Origin: Pseudomonas azerbaijanoccidentalis
GTDB lineage: Bacteria > Pseudomonadota > Gammaproteobacteria > Pseudomonadales > Pseudomonadaceae
Assembly (NCBI RefSeq): GCF_019145495.1
Contig: NZ_JAHSTU010000013.1
Coordinates: forward strand, 1 to 64,000
Reading direction: 5' to 3'
Length of the DNA: 64,000 nucleotides
The notes beneath the pieces are model-generated. The model was not told where the DNA came from and did no database searches. It worked only from the letters and a program-made list of their open reading frames with translations. This document shows, one piece after another, positions 44,888 through 53,775 of this stretch (position 1 is the first letter of the stretch; each line of letters starts with the position of its first letter). The position numbers and the translations under genes were made by a program.

Positions 44888-45481
44888 ATGGACATGCAAT
44901 CCAGAATTCGCCAGCTTTTTCAGGCCAGCATCGACACCAAGCAACAGGCGATGGACGTACTTGCACCGCACATCGAGCAAGCCAGCCAGGTCATGGTCAA
45001 CGCCCTGCTCAACGAAGGCAAAATGCTTTCTTGCGGCAACGGCGGCTCTGCCGGTGACGCCCAGCATTTCTCGTCCGAGCTGCTCAACCGCTTCGAACGT
45101 GAACGCCCGAGCCTGCCAGCCATTGCGCTGACCACCGACAGCTCGACGATCACTTCGATCGCCAACGACTACAGCTACAACGAAATCTTCTCCAAACAGA
45201 TCCGCGCCCTGGGCCAGCCAGGCGACGTATTGCTGGCGATTTCCACCAGCGGCAACTCGGCAAACATAATTCAAGCGATCCAGGCCGCACATGATCGCGA
45301 AATGATTGTCGTAGCTTTGACCGGTCGCGATGGCGGCGGCATGGCGTCGCTGTTGTTGCCCGAGGACGTGGAGATTCGCGTACCGGCCAACGTCACCGCA
45401 CGCATCCAAGAAGTCCACCTGCTGGCGATCCATTGCCTTTGCGATCTGATCGACAGCCAACTGTTCGGGAGTGAAGAATGA
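44888..45481 (+). CDS. diaA: SIS-domain protein, DiaA-like (phosphoheptose isomerase family)
   Basis: This 197-aa protein has a sugar-isomerase fold: MLSCGNGGSAGDAQHFSSELLNRF (about 46-69), LTTDSSTITSIANDYSYNEIF, and AISTSGNSANIIQAIQAA (about 118-135). Its position between yraN and dolP matches E. coli diaA, which promotes DnaA assembly at oriC. Sequence alone does not exclude GmhA activity. I chose the ATG at 44888. The in-frame extension back to 44711 overlaps yraN. Confidence 0.88.
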   Translation: MDMQSRIRQLFQASIDTKQQAMDVLAPHIEQASQVMVNALLNEGKMLSCGNGGSAGDAQHFSSELLNRFERERPSLPAIALTTDSSTITSIANDYSYNEIFSKQIRALGQPGDVLLAISTSGNSANIIQAIQAAHDREMIVVALTGRDGGGMASLLLPEDVEIRVPANVTARIQEVHLLAIHCLCDLIDSQLFGSEE

Positions 45482-46056
45482 CCCCTAATCGCCTCGGCCT
45501 ACTGGCCCTGACCCTGTGCCTCGGCATCAGCGGCTGCACCTCGGTGGTTAATGCCAGCCGGGAAGCGCCGATTGAAGATGACCGTGGCACCCGCACCTTC
45601 GGCAGCAAGATCGATGACTCGCTGATCGACACCAAGGTTGGCGTGAACATCGCCAAAGCCGACCCGGCCCTGGATAACGACTCGCACATCGTCGTCACCA
45701 GCTTCAACGGCGTCGTACTGCTGGCCGGCCAAACTCCGCGCGCCGACCTCAAGGCCAAGGCCGAACAGGCCGCCGCGGCTGTTCAGCGCGTGAAGACGGT
45801 GCACAACGAGCTGCAGGTTTTGCCTCCCTCCGGCTTCCTTGCCCGCCAGAACGACACCTGGCTGACCTCCAAGATCAAGACGCAGATGCTCACCGACCCG
45901 AACATCCCAGGCTCGCGGATCAAGGTCGTCACCGAGAACGGTATCGTCTACCTGTTGGGCTTGCTGACCAAACAGGAAGCTGCCCAAGCAACCAGTCTGG
46001 TGCAGGGCGTTTCCGGGGTGCAGAAGATTGTGAAGCTGTTCGAATACATCGACTGA
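45478..46056 (+). CDS. dolP: DolP (YraP)-like BON-domain lipoprotein
   Basis: This 192-aa outer-membrane lipoprotein has lipobox LGISGC (Cys at about residue 19). Two BON domains follow (about 45-115, DDSLIDTKVGVNIA to VKTVHNEL; and about 122-190, WLTSKIKTQML to VQKIVKLFEY). DolP-type proteins support outer-membrane integrity at the division site. Its ATG overlaps the diaA stop (ATGA), so lpoA-yraN-diaA-dolP forms one unit. Confidence 0.92.
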   Translation: MTPNRLGLLALTLCLGISGCTSVVNASREAPIEDDRGTRTFGSKIDDSLIDTKVGVNIAKADPALDNDSHIVVTSFNGVVLLAGQTPRADLKAKAEQAAAAVQRVKTVHNELQVLPPSGFLARQNDTWLTSKIKTQMLTDPNIPGSRIKVVTENGIVYLLGLLTKQEAAQATSLVQGVSGVQKIVKLFEYID

Positions 46057-46065
46057 CCTGCATTT

Positions 46066-46152
46066 TGCAGGAGCTGCCGCAGGCTGCGATCTTTTGATCC
46101 TGGAAAACAGAATCAAAAGATCGCAGCCTTGTTTCACTCGACAGCTCCTACG
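46066..46152. repeat. REP-type inverted repeat with an altered right arm
   Basis: The left arm reads GCAGGAGCTGCCGCAGGCTG. The right arm has GATCGCAGCC but then TTGTTTCACTCGACA before GCTCCTAC, so the palindrome is internally asymmetric. It lies between convergent dolP and sspB. Confidence 0.75.
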
Positions 46153-46165
46153 TTTGAAGGTGGCG

Positions 46166-46210
46166 AAGTAATAAAAAAGGCGATCCTTGCGGATCGCCTT
46201 TTTATTACTT
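46166..46210. terminator. Bidirectional terminator between dolP and sspB
   Basis: AAGGCGATCC-TTGC-GGATCGCCTT has A-runs and T-runs outside both arms, forming an extended palindrome. The sspB TAA lies at its edge. Confidence 0.9.
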
Positions 46211-46621
46211 CACCACTTTCAGGCTAGGTCGACCGCTGGGACGCGGCGGCTCGCTGTCGGGTGGCGGAAGATCATCGTCATCCGGCTCGATGTCATCCTC
46301 CTCGCCCATAGGCGACTCCAGATCAAACACCATACCCTGACCGTTCTCCCGGGCGTAAATGCCCAGGATCGATGCGATAGGCACGTACAGCGTGTGCGGC
46401 ACACCACCAAAGCGGCCTTCGAAGCTGACAGCCTCGTTGTCCATGTGCAGATGACGCACGGCTTGCGGCGATACGTTCAAGACAATCTGCCCGTCACTGG
46501 CAAAACCTTGCGGCACTTGCACCGAGGGATACTCGGAGTTCACCAGCATGTGCGGGGTGCAATCGTTATCAACAATCCACTCGTAGAGCGCGCGGACCAG
46601 ATAAGGTCGACTGGAGTTCAT
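46205..46621 (-). CDS. sspB: SspB, ClpXP specificity-enhancing adaptor
   Basis: SspB (138 aa) delivers ssrA-tagged proteins to ClpXP. The substrate-binding N-terminal domain (RPYLVRALYEWIVDNDCTPHMLV) is followed by an acidic linker (EEDDIEPDDDDLPPPDSEPP). The C-terminal GRPSLKVVK is the ClpX-docking motif (LRVVK type). It starts 16 bases after sspA, as in other gamma-proteobacteria. Confidence 0.97.
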   Translation of the reverse strand: MNSSRPYLVRALYEWIVDNDCTPHMLVNSEYPSVQVPQGFASDGQIVLNVSPQAVRHLHMDNEAVSFEGRFGGVPHTLYVPIASILGIYARENGQGMVFDLESPMGEEDDIEPDDDDLPPPDSEPPRPSGRPSLKVVK

Positions 46622-46637
46622 AGCGGCTCCTTAAGCC

Positions 46638-47255
46638 TTAGCGCATATCGCGTTCGACACCAGACAGACTCGCCTGGAAAGCCTCACGCGCAAACTGGCG
46701 CTCCATGTAATCAAGCAGCGGCTTGGCAGGCCGCGGCAGTTCTATACCCAGAATCGGCAATCGCCAGAGTATTGGTAATAGGCAGCAATCCACCAGACTT
46801 TGTTCCTCACTGAGGAAAAACGGCTTGTCTGCAAACAACGGCGAAACGCCGGTCAGGCTCTCACGCAGTTCTTTGCGCGCCACAACACGGGCCGCTTCCT
46901 TGGTCCGCGAATCCAGAATCAGATCCACCAGACCACACCAGTCACGCTGGATGCGGTGGATCAGCAGACGGCTATTGGCACGCGCCACTGGATAAACCGG
47001 CAGTAGCGGCGGGTGCGGGTAACGCTCATCCAGATATTCCATCACCACCGTTGACTCCCACAACGCCAGGTCACGATCGACCAGGGTGGGCAAGCTGCCA
47101 TAAGGGTTCACTTCGATCAGTTTAGGCGGCTGACGGCCAGCTTCAACGTAAATGATCTCGGCGCTGACACCCTTCTCTGCCAGTACGATTCGCACTCGGT
47201 GGGAATAGTGGTCGGCGGGGTCGGAGTAACAGGCCAACCGATTGGTCACGCCCAT
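46638..47255 (-). CDS. sspA: SspA, stringent starvation protein A
   Basis: SspA (205 aa) has a glutathione-S-transferase fold but acts on RNA polymerase. The thioredoxin-like half includes DPADHYSHRVRIVLAEKGV and LPTLVDRDLALWESTVVMEYLDERYPHPPLLP. The conserved PHPPLLP loop corresponds to the surface needed for RNA polymerase work in E. coli. AGGAGG lies 6 bases before the ATG. It is downstream of petC and shares the sspA-sspB unit. Confidence 0.97.
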   Translation of the reverse strand: MGVTNRLACYSDPADHYSHRVRIVLAEKGVSAEIIYVEAGRQPPKLIEVNPYGSLPTLVDRDLALWESTVVMEYLDERYPHPPLLPVYPVARANSRLLIHRIQRDWCGLVDLILDSRTKEAARVVARKELRESLTGVSPLFADKPFFLSEEQSLVDCCLLPILWRLPILGIELPRPAKPLLDYMERQFAREAFQASLSGVERDMR

Positions 47256-47292
47256 GGCGATCCTCCTCGCTTGTAGAAATTATCGGAAGCGG

Positions 47293-47382
47293 AAAAACGA
47301 GCGCGCCCAGAGGGCGCCTCCCGTAACACCTGCAATACCAGGCTCGTTACATTTTCAGAGGCGCCCTTGGGCGCGCGCGATT
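47293..47382 (-). terminator. Long GC-rich inverted repeat behind petC, likely terminator
   Basis: On the minus strand, GCGCGCCCAAGGGCGCCTC and GGAGGCGCCCTCTGGGCGC form long-range arms (each can also fold on itself), followed by CTCGTTTTTC. It lies between petC and sspA, so it probably attenuates transcription into sspAB rather than fully isolating it. Confidence 0.7.
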
Positions 47383-47405
47383 AACAGCAATTGCTTAAAG
47401 CTTTA

Positions 47406-48188
47406 TCAGTGCACATCTTTCCAGTATTCGCGCTTGAGCAAGTAGGCGAATACGAAGAAGAACGCGAGGTACAGCAATACATACGTACCAATGCGCTGAT
47501 GTTGCAGCTTAACCGGGTTAGCCGAGTAAGCCAGGAAGGTTACCAGATTCTTGACCTTCTCATCGAACTGCTCTTCGGTCAAAGCACCGCTTTTCGGCAC
47601 GATGGTCAGCTGATCGCACGCTTCATGCGTCAGCGGCGTGCCGGTCAGCGGATCATATTGCTTCTTGCCGTCTTCGACGATCTGAACCTGTTTGCAACCA
47701 ACGACCTGGCGACCCTGCAAGCCAACCAGAACGTTAGGCATGCCGACGTTCGGGAAAACCTTGTTGTTCACGCCCCAAGGGCGCGACGGGTCTTCATAGA
47801 ACGACTTCAGATAACCGTAGAGCCAGTCGGTGCCGCGAACGCGAGCCACCAGGGTCAGGTCGGGCGGAGCCGCGCCGAACCAGGCCTTGGCGTCTGCCGG
47901 CTGCATGCCGATGTTCATGTGGTCGCCGATCTTGGCGCCGGTGAACACCAGCTTTTCGAGCATCAGTTCGTGAGGAATACCCAGATCATCAGCAACACGC
48001 TCATAACGCTGGAACTTGGCGCTGTGGCAGCCCATGCAATAGTTGGCGAACGTACGCGCGCCATCCTGCATGGCAGCCTTGTCGGACACGTCGATGTCGA
48101 CTTTTTCCAGCTCCGGACCACCGTGCTCGGCGGCGAATGCAAACACTGGCAGCGCGGCAAGCATCAATACAGCAAATAGTTTTTTCAT
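47406..48188 (-). CDS. petC: Cytochrome c1 of the bc1 complex
   Basis: This 260-aa haem-bearing subunit accepts electrons from the Rieske protein and passes them to soluble cytochromes. The signal peptide (about residues 1-19) and haem site CMGCH (51-55) are clear, with a C-terminal TM anchor (about 231-251; IGTYVLLYLAFFFVFAYLL). I chose the ATG at 48188, which shares a base with the petB stop. The upstream in-frame extension lies in petB and is rejected. Confidence 0.97.
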   Translation of the reverse strand: MKKLFAVLMLAALPVFAFAAEHGGPELEKVDIDVSDKAAMQDGARTFANYCMGCHSAKFQRYERVADDLGIPHELMLEKLVFTGAKIGDHMNIGMQPADAKAWFGAAPPDLTLVARVRGTDWLYGYLKSFYEDPSRPWGVNNKVFPNVGMPNVLVGLQGRQVVGCKQVQIVEDGKKQYDPLTGTPLTHEACDQLTIVPKSGALTEEQFDEKVKNLVTFLAYSANPVKLQHQRIGTYVLLYLAFFFVFAYLLKREYWKDVH

Positions 48189-49399
48189 CAGCCAGTCACC
48201 CTTTCCGGAACCGGTTTGGTCTTCTCGAGCCTGGTGTAGAACGGCATCAGAATGAAGTAGGCGAAGTACAGGAAGGTGCAGACCTGCGACAGCAGCGTAC
48301 GTCCCGGAGTCGGAGCCAGAACACCCAACACACCCAGGATCACGAACGAGATGCAGAACACCCACAGCCAGATTTTGCTCATCCAGCCCTTGTAGCGCAT
48401 CGACTTGACCGGACTACGGTCCAGCCACGGCAGGACGAACAGCACGGCAATGGCCGCCCCCATGGCGATTACGCCGAGGAGCTTGTCCGGAACCGCACGC
48501 AAAATCGCGTAGAAAGGGGTGAAGTACCAGACCGGAGCGATGTGCTCTGGCGTCTTGAAGGCGTTCGCCACTTCGAAGTTCGGCTTCTCGAGGAAGTAAC
48601 CACCCATTTCCGGGAAGAAGAACACGATCGAGCAGAAGATGAACAGGAACACCACCACGCCGACGATATCTTTCACGGTGTAGTACGGGTGGAAGGCAAT
48701 GCCGTCCAGCGGTACGCCGTTTTCGTCTTTGTGTTTCTTGATGTCCACGCCGTCCGGGTTGTTCGAACCGACTTCGTGCAGCGCCAGAACGTGCAGTACC
48801 ACCAGGCCGAGAATAACGATCGGCAAGGCCACCACGTGCAAGGCGAAGAAACGGTTCAAGGTAATACCGGAAATCAGGTAGTCACCACGAATCCACTGGG
48901 TCAGGTCGTTACCGATGACCGGGATCGCACCGAACAGCGAGATGATCACCTGGGCGCCCCAGTAGGACATCTGGCCCCACGGCAGCAGGTAGCCCATGAA
49001 GGCCTCGGCCATCAGTGCCAGGTAAATCAGCATGCCGAAAACCCACACCAGTTCACGCGGCTTCTGGTACGAACCGTAGAGCAAGCCACGGAACATGTGC
49101 AGATAAACCACGATGAAGAACGCCGAAGCGCCGGTTGAGTGCAGCAGACGCAGGATCGAGCCGTACTCGACGTCGCGCATGATGTATTCGACGGAAGCGA
49201 ATGCCTCTTCAGCCGATGGGGTGTAGCTCATGGTCAGCCAGACACCGGTGACGATCTGGTTGACCAGAACGAGCAGCGCCAGCGAGCCAAAGAAGTAGAA
49301 GAAGTTGAAGTTCTTCGGGGCGTAATACTTGCTGAGATGGTCTTCCCACATCTTGGTCGCGGGAAAGCGCGCATCAACCCAATCCATGAACTTGCTCAT
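48188..49399 (-). CDS. petB: Cytochrome b of the bc1 complex
   Basis: This 403-aa integral membrane subunit binds the two b haems and the quinol/quinone sites. About eight TM helices are present. FFIVVYLHMFRGLLYGSY and NRFFALHVVALPIVILGLVVLHVLALHEVGS contain the four haem-ligand histidines, and APVWYFTPFY is the PEWY-like Qo motif (PVWY here). The ATG at 49399 shares a base with the petA stop. A GTG one codon upstream is possible. Confidence 0.97.
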   Translation of the reverse strand: MSKFMDWVDARFPATKMWEDHLSKYYAPKNFNFFYFFGSLALLVLVNQIVTGVWLTMSYTPSAEEAFASVEYIMRDVEYGSILRLLHSTGASAFFIVVYLHMFRGLLYGSYQKPRELVWVFGMLIYLALMAEAFMGYLLPWGQMSYWGAQVIISLFGAIPVIGNDLTQWIRGDYLISGITLNRFFALHVVALPIVILGLVVLHVLALHEVGSNNPDGVDIKKHKDENGVPLDGIAFHPYYTVKDIVGVVVFLFIFCSIVFFFPEMGGYFLEKPNFEVANAFKTPEHIAPVWYFTPFYAILRAVPDKLLGVIAMGAAIAVLFVLPWLDRSPVKSMRYKGWMSKIWLWVFCISFVILGVLGVLAPTPGRTLLSQVCTFLYFAYFILMPFYTRLEKTKPVPERVTG

Positions 49400-49992
49400 C
49401 ACGCTTTCTCCGTATCGACGCCAACGACAATGATGTCATCGGTCTCATAGGAATGCGGGGGAACTGGCAGGTTCAAAGGCGCAGGTTGCGACTTGTAGAC
49501 GCGGCCAGCCAGATCGTAATGGGAGCCGTGGCAAGGGCAGAAATAGCCACCTACCCAGTCTTTGCCCAGGTCTGCCGGGGCAACTTCAGGACGGAACGTC
49601 GGCGAGCAACCCAGGTGCGTGCAGATACCGATCAGCAGCAGGACCTCAGGTTTGATCGACCGTGTTTCCGGGTCGACATAGGTCGGTTGTGTCGAGTTCT
49701 TGGAGGTCGGGTCAGACAACTGGCCCTCGATCTTTTTCAGATTCCCCAGGATTTCCTGTGTACGGCGGACGATGAATACCGGCTGGCCGCGCCATTCAGC
49801 AATCATCTGCTGGCCTGGCTCGATCTTGCTGACATTCACTTTCACCGGTGCACCTGCGGCTTTCGCCTTGGCACTGGGAAACCATGACCCCACGAACGGG
49901 ACCGCAGCCCCCACCGCTCCTGCAGCACCCACCACGGATGTGGCTGCTACCAAGAAGCGACGCCGGCCTGCATTCACGCCGTCATTGCTCAT
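49399..49992 (-). CDS. petA: Rieske iron-sulfur subunit of the bc1 complex
   Basis: This 197-aa protein has an N-terminal twin-arginine region (GRRRFL, residues 10-14) and a hydrophobic anchor (about 14-35). The [2Fe-2S] ligands are in CTHLGC (124-129) and CPCHGSH (152-158). First gene of petABC. AGAGGACTGA precedes the ATG. Confidence 0.97.
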   Translation of the reverse strand: MSNDGVNAGRRRFLVAATSVVGAAGAVGAAVPFVGSWFPSAKAKAAGAPVKVNVSKIEPGQQMIAEWRGQPVFIVRRTQEILGNLKKIEGQLSDPTSKNSTQPTYVDPETRSIKPEVLLLIGICTHLGCSPTFRPEVAPADLGKDWVGGYFCPCHGSHYDLAGRVYKSQPAPLNLPVPPHSYETDDIIVVGVDTEKA

Positions 49993-50138
49993 TCAGTCCT
50001 CTCCCATCAGCTTTGTGGCCTGTTAAATCAGGCATCTACTAAGTAAATCTATGCACTTATAAAAATTTTGCCGAATGGTAATGAAAAGCCCCAATTCTGA
50101 CAAGGTAATTACCCCGAGGCACCACTGCCAAGCCTTGC

Positions 50139-50165
50139 AGTATAGGGGGTCTACGGATGTGGCAA
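50139..50165 (-). promoter_or_regulatory. Candidate petABC promoter
   Basis: Minus strand: TTGCCA (50160-50165), 15 bases, TATACT (50139-50144), about 150 bases upstream of petA. The -10 is excellent but the spacer is short, and ACTTGC with 17 bases is an alternative -35. The 5' leader to petA contains no other recognised signal. Confidence 0.45.
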
Positions 50166-50202
50166 GTTGTCACAGCGCAATTCTTTGATAAATCGCACGC
50201 AT

Positions 50203-50246
50203 AAAAAAACGCCCAGCTCCGTGAGGAAACTGGGCGTTCTTTTTTG
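50203..50246 (-). terminator. Terminator of rplM-rpsI
   Basis: Minus strand: AACGCCCAGTTTCC-TCAC-GGAGCTGGGCGTTTTTTT, a strong hairpin with T-run, 15 bases after the rpsI stop. Confidence 0.92.
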
Positions 50247-50260
50247 AACGTGGAAGCGAA

Positions 50261-50653
50261 TTAACGCTTCGAGTACTGCGGACGCTTACGCGCTTTACGC
50301 AGACCAACTTTCTTACGTTCAACTTCACGAGCATCGCGGGTTACGAAGCCGGCTTTACGCAGCGCGCTGCGCAGAGTCTCGTCGTAATCCATCAGAGCGC
50401 GAGTGATACCGTGGCGGATTGCGCCAGCTTGACCACTTACACCACCGCCGATCACGGTGACGTAGATGTCGAACTTCTCGACAGTCTCAGTCAATTCCAG
50501 CGGCTGACGAACTACCATGCGGGCAGTTTCGCGGCCGAAGAAATTATCCAGCGAACGGTTGTTGATGGAGATGTTACCAGTACCCGGACGCAGGAAAACG
50601 CGTGCGGTTGCGGTCTTGCGACGGCCAGTGCCGTAATTTTGAGTCGCCGACAT
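50261..50653 (-). CDS. rpsI: 30S ribosomal protein S9
   Basis: S9 (130 aa) has the usual start NYGTGRRKTATARVFL and the basic C-terminal tail LRKARKRPQYSKR, which reaches the P-site tRNA. It follows rplM by 14 bases in the conserved L13-S9 operon. Confidence 0.99.
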   Translation of the reverse strand: MSATQNYGTGRRKTATARVFLRPGTGNISINNRSLDNFFGRETARMVVRQPLELTETVEKFDIYVTVIGGGVSGQAGAIRHGITRALMDYDETLRSALRKAGFVTRDAREVERKKVGLRKARKRPQYSKR

Positions 50654-50667
50654 AATGTACTATTCCG

Positions 50668-51096
50668 TTAAAACTTCAGTTCTTGGGGCTGCTGAGCAGT
50701 ATGTGGGTGTGCAGCGCCCGCATAGACTTTCAGCTTACGGTACATGTCGCGACCCAGCGGGTTCTTAGGCAGCATGCCTTTGACCGCGGTCTCGATCACG
50801 CGCTCAGGGGCTTTAGCGATCAGCTTTTCAAAGTTGATCGACTTGATGCCGCCCGGGAAACCGGAGTGGGAGTAGTACATTTTGTCAGTGGTTTTAGCAC
50901 CGGTAACACGGATCTGCTCAGCGTTGATTACGACGATGTAGTCGCCGGTGTCAACGTGAGGAGTGTACTCAGGCTTGTGCTTGCCACGCAGACGGCTCGC
51001 GATTTCGGTGGCCAGACGACCCAGGGTCTGACCAGCAGCGTCGACGACAAACCAGTCGCGCTTTACTGTTTCCGGTTTAGCAGTAAAAGTCTTCAT
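50668..51096 (-). CDS. rplM: 50S ribosomal protein L13
   Basis: L13 (142 aa) begins MKTFTAKPETVKRDWFVVDA and contains GDYIVVINAEQIRVTG and MLPKNPLGRDMYRKLKVYAG, all characteristic. First gene of the operon, preceded by a short leader with a small hairpin. Confidence 0.99.
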   Translation of the reverse strand: MKTFTAKPETVKRDWFVVDAAGQTLGRLATEIASRLRGKHKPEYTPHVDTGDYIVVINAEQIRVTGAKTTDKMYYSHSGFPGGIKSINFEKLIAKAPERVIETAVKGMLPKNPLGRDMYRKLKVYAGAAHPHTAQQPQELKF

Positions 51097-51114
51097 TCTT
51101 TATAGCCTCAGGGG

Positions 51115-51166
51115 CCGCCCTGTAAATTAGACGGCGGATCTTACTGAATAGTGCGTACTTTGACAA
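51115..51166 (-). promoter_or_regulatory. rplM promoter and leader hairpin
   Basis: Minus strand: TTGTCA (51161-51166), 17 bases, TAAGAT (51138-51143). The leader contains CCGCC/GGCGG (51133-51137 with 51115-51119, 13-base loop). Feedback by L13 on its own leader is known in E. coli; whether this hairpin serves that purpose is inference. Confidence 0.6.
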
Positions 51167-51341
51167 GTCAAAGGCAGCCGGATACAGACGCTTTCGGGGG
51201 CTCGGGTCGGCGCGTCCGTTCAACGGCAAGATTCTTCGGCGGCGGCGCATCACTTCCACTGCAGAAAGAGGTGCGCAATTATGCAGATTGCGAAAAATAT
51301 TTCAACCTGCTTTTATGATTGTTTTGCCCAAGGAGCACCTG

Positions 51342-52382
<1,041 letters not shown>

Positions 52383-52398
52383 TTTGTCATGACCACGA

Positions 52399-52476
52399 AA
52401 AAGATCGCAGCCTTCGGCAGCTCCTACAGGGTGTACGCCAATTCTGTGCAGGAGCTGCCGGAGGCTGCGATCTTTT
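52399..52476. repeat. REP-type inverted repeat pair
   Basis: Facing arms AAGATCGCAGCCTTCGGCAG and near-complement lie between convergent aldo/keto reductase and acyl-CoA dehydrogenase genes. No other terminator is visible here. Confidence 0.8.
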
Positions 52477-52492
52477 CAACCATCAGCGCCCA

Positions 52493-53629
52493 TCAAAGCG
52501 ACCGCGCAATAATCTCCTTCATGATCTCATTGGTTCCCGCATAAATCCGCTGCACCCGCGCATCCGCCCATGCCCGCGCAATCGGGTACTCCCACATGAA
52601 GCCGTAGCCGCCATGCAACTGCACGCACTCGTCGAGCACTTTGCATTGCAGGTCCGTGCCCCAGTACTTGGCCATCGCTGCGGTCGGCACATCGAGCTTG
52701 CCTTGCAGGTGCAACTCCAGACAGCGATCGACGAAGACCCGACCAATCTGGATTTCCGTCGCCATCTCCGCCAGCTTGAAACGAGTGTTCTGGAAATCCG
52801 CAATCGCCTTGCCGAAAGCCTTGCGATCACGGGTGTAATCCAGCGTCCACTTCAACGCCGCTTCGGCCGACGCCAGACCGCCAATGGCCACGGTCAGCCG
52901 TTCCTGCGGCAATTCCTGCATCAAGTACGCGAAGCCCATCCCGGCCTGGCCCAGCAGGTTTTCCTTCGGCACCCGAACGTCCTGGAAGAACAGTTCTGAC
53001 GTGTCCTGGGCTTTCATGCCGACTTTTTCCAGGCGCTTGCCCTTCTCGAACCCCGGCGTATTGGCTTCGACCAAGAACAGACTGGTGCCTTTGGCGCCCG
53101 CCTTTGGATCGGTCTTGGCCACGACGATGACCAGATCAGCGAGAAAGCCATTGGTGATAAAGGTCTTCGAGCCGTTGATCACATACTCATCACCGTCGAG
53201 CACCGCCGTGGTCTTCACCCCTTGCAGGTCAGAGCCCGCGCCCGGCTCGGTCATGGCGATGGCCGTCACCATTTCGCCGGACACCAGTTTCGGCAGGTAT
53301 TTTTGTTTCAGCGCTTCACTGCCGTAATGCAGGATGTAAGGCGCAACGATGTCCGAATGCAGGGAGAAACCGATACCGGTCAAGCCCAGGCGCCCCACCT
53401 CTTCGATGACCACCGCGCTGTAGAGAAAGTCCGCCCCCAGCCCGCCGTACTCTTCCGGCAGGTGCGAGCACAACATCCCCGCCTCCCCGGCCTTGTTCCA
53501 GAGTTTGCGATCGATGTAGCCCTGTTTTTCCCATTGGGCATGGAACGGCACCGCCTCTTTTTCGAGGAACGTTCGCACGCTGTCGCGAAAAAGTTCGTGC
53601 TCGGAACTGAACAGGGTTCTGGGGATCAT
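52493..53629 (-). CDS. Acyl-CoA dehydrogenase (long-chain/LCAD-like type)
   Basis: This 378-aa FAD enzyme oxidises an acyl-CoA to the 2-enoyl-CoA. FAD/substrate motifs AIAMTEPGAGSDLQG (124-138), VINGSKTFITNG (150-161) and CVQLHGGYGFMWEYPI (335-350) are intact. The usual C-terminal catalytic Glu position reads YAGTNE (363-368), lacking the YEG Glu. The alternative base is Glu243 in ELPQERL, as in mammalian LCAD. I chose the ATG at 53629 because the longer frame adds a non-homologous tail. It is divergent from a GlxA regulator. Chain length cannot be read. Confidence 0.92.
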   Translation of the reverse strand: MIPRTLFSSEHELFRDSVRTFLEKEAVPFHAQWEKQGYIDRKLWNKAGEAGMLCSHLPEEYGGLGADFLYSAVVIEEVGRLGLTGIGFSLHSDIVAPYILHYGSEALKQKYLPKLVSGEMVTAIAMTEPGAGSDLQGVKTTAVLDGDEYVINGSKTFITNGFLADLVIVVAKTDPKAGAKGTSLFLVEANTPGFEKGKRLEKVGMKAQDTSELFFQDVRVPKENLLGQAGMGFAYLMQELPQERLTVAIGGLASAEAALKWTLDYTRDRKAFGKAIADFQNTRFKLAEMATEIQIGRVFVDRCLELHLQGKLDVPTAAMAKYWGTDLQCKVLDECVQLHGGYGFMWEYPIARAWADARVQRIYAGTNEIMKEIIARSL

Positions 53630-53775
53630 GCGGCACCTTTTCTTTGTTTTTAGAATGAGTTGACCTTCAGAGACTATGCCTCGGTTCCGATACAGGACAC
53701 TGGACACATCCGACAAAAAATAAGACGATCCAGCCGTCTGGTGACCACTTCCCCCTATAAAAATAAAGTTGAATT

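Noticed and set aside
51077..51259. 60-codon minus-strand frame upstream of rplM
   Set aside because: It covers the rplM promoter and leader and has no ribosome site.
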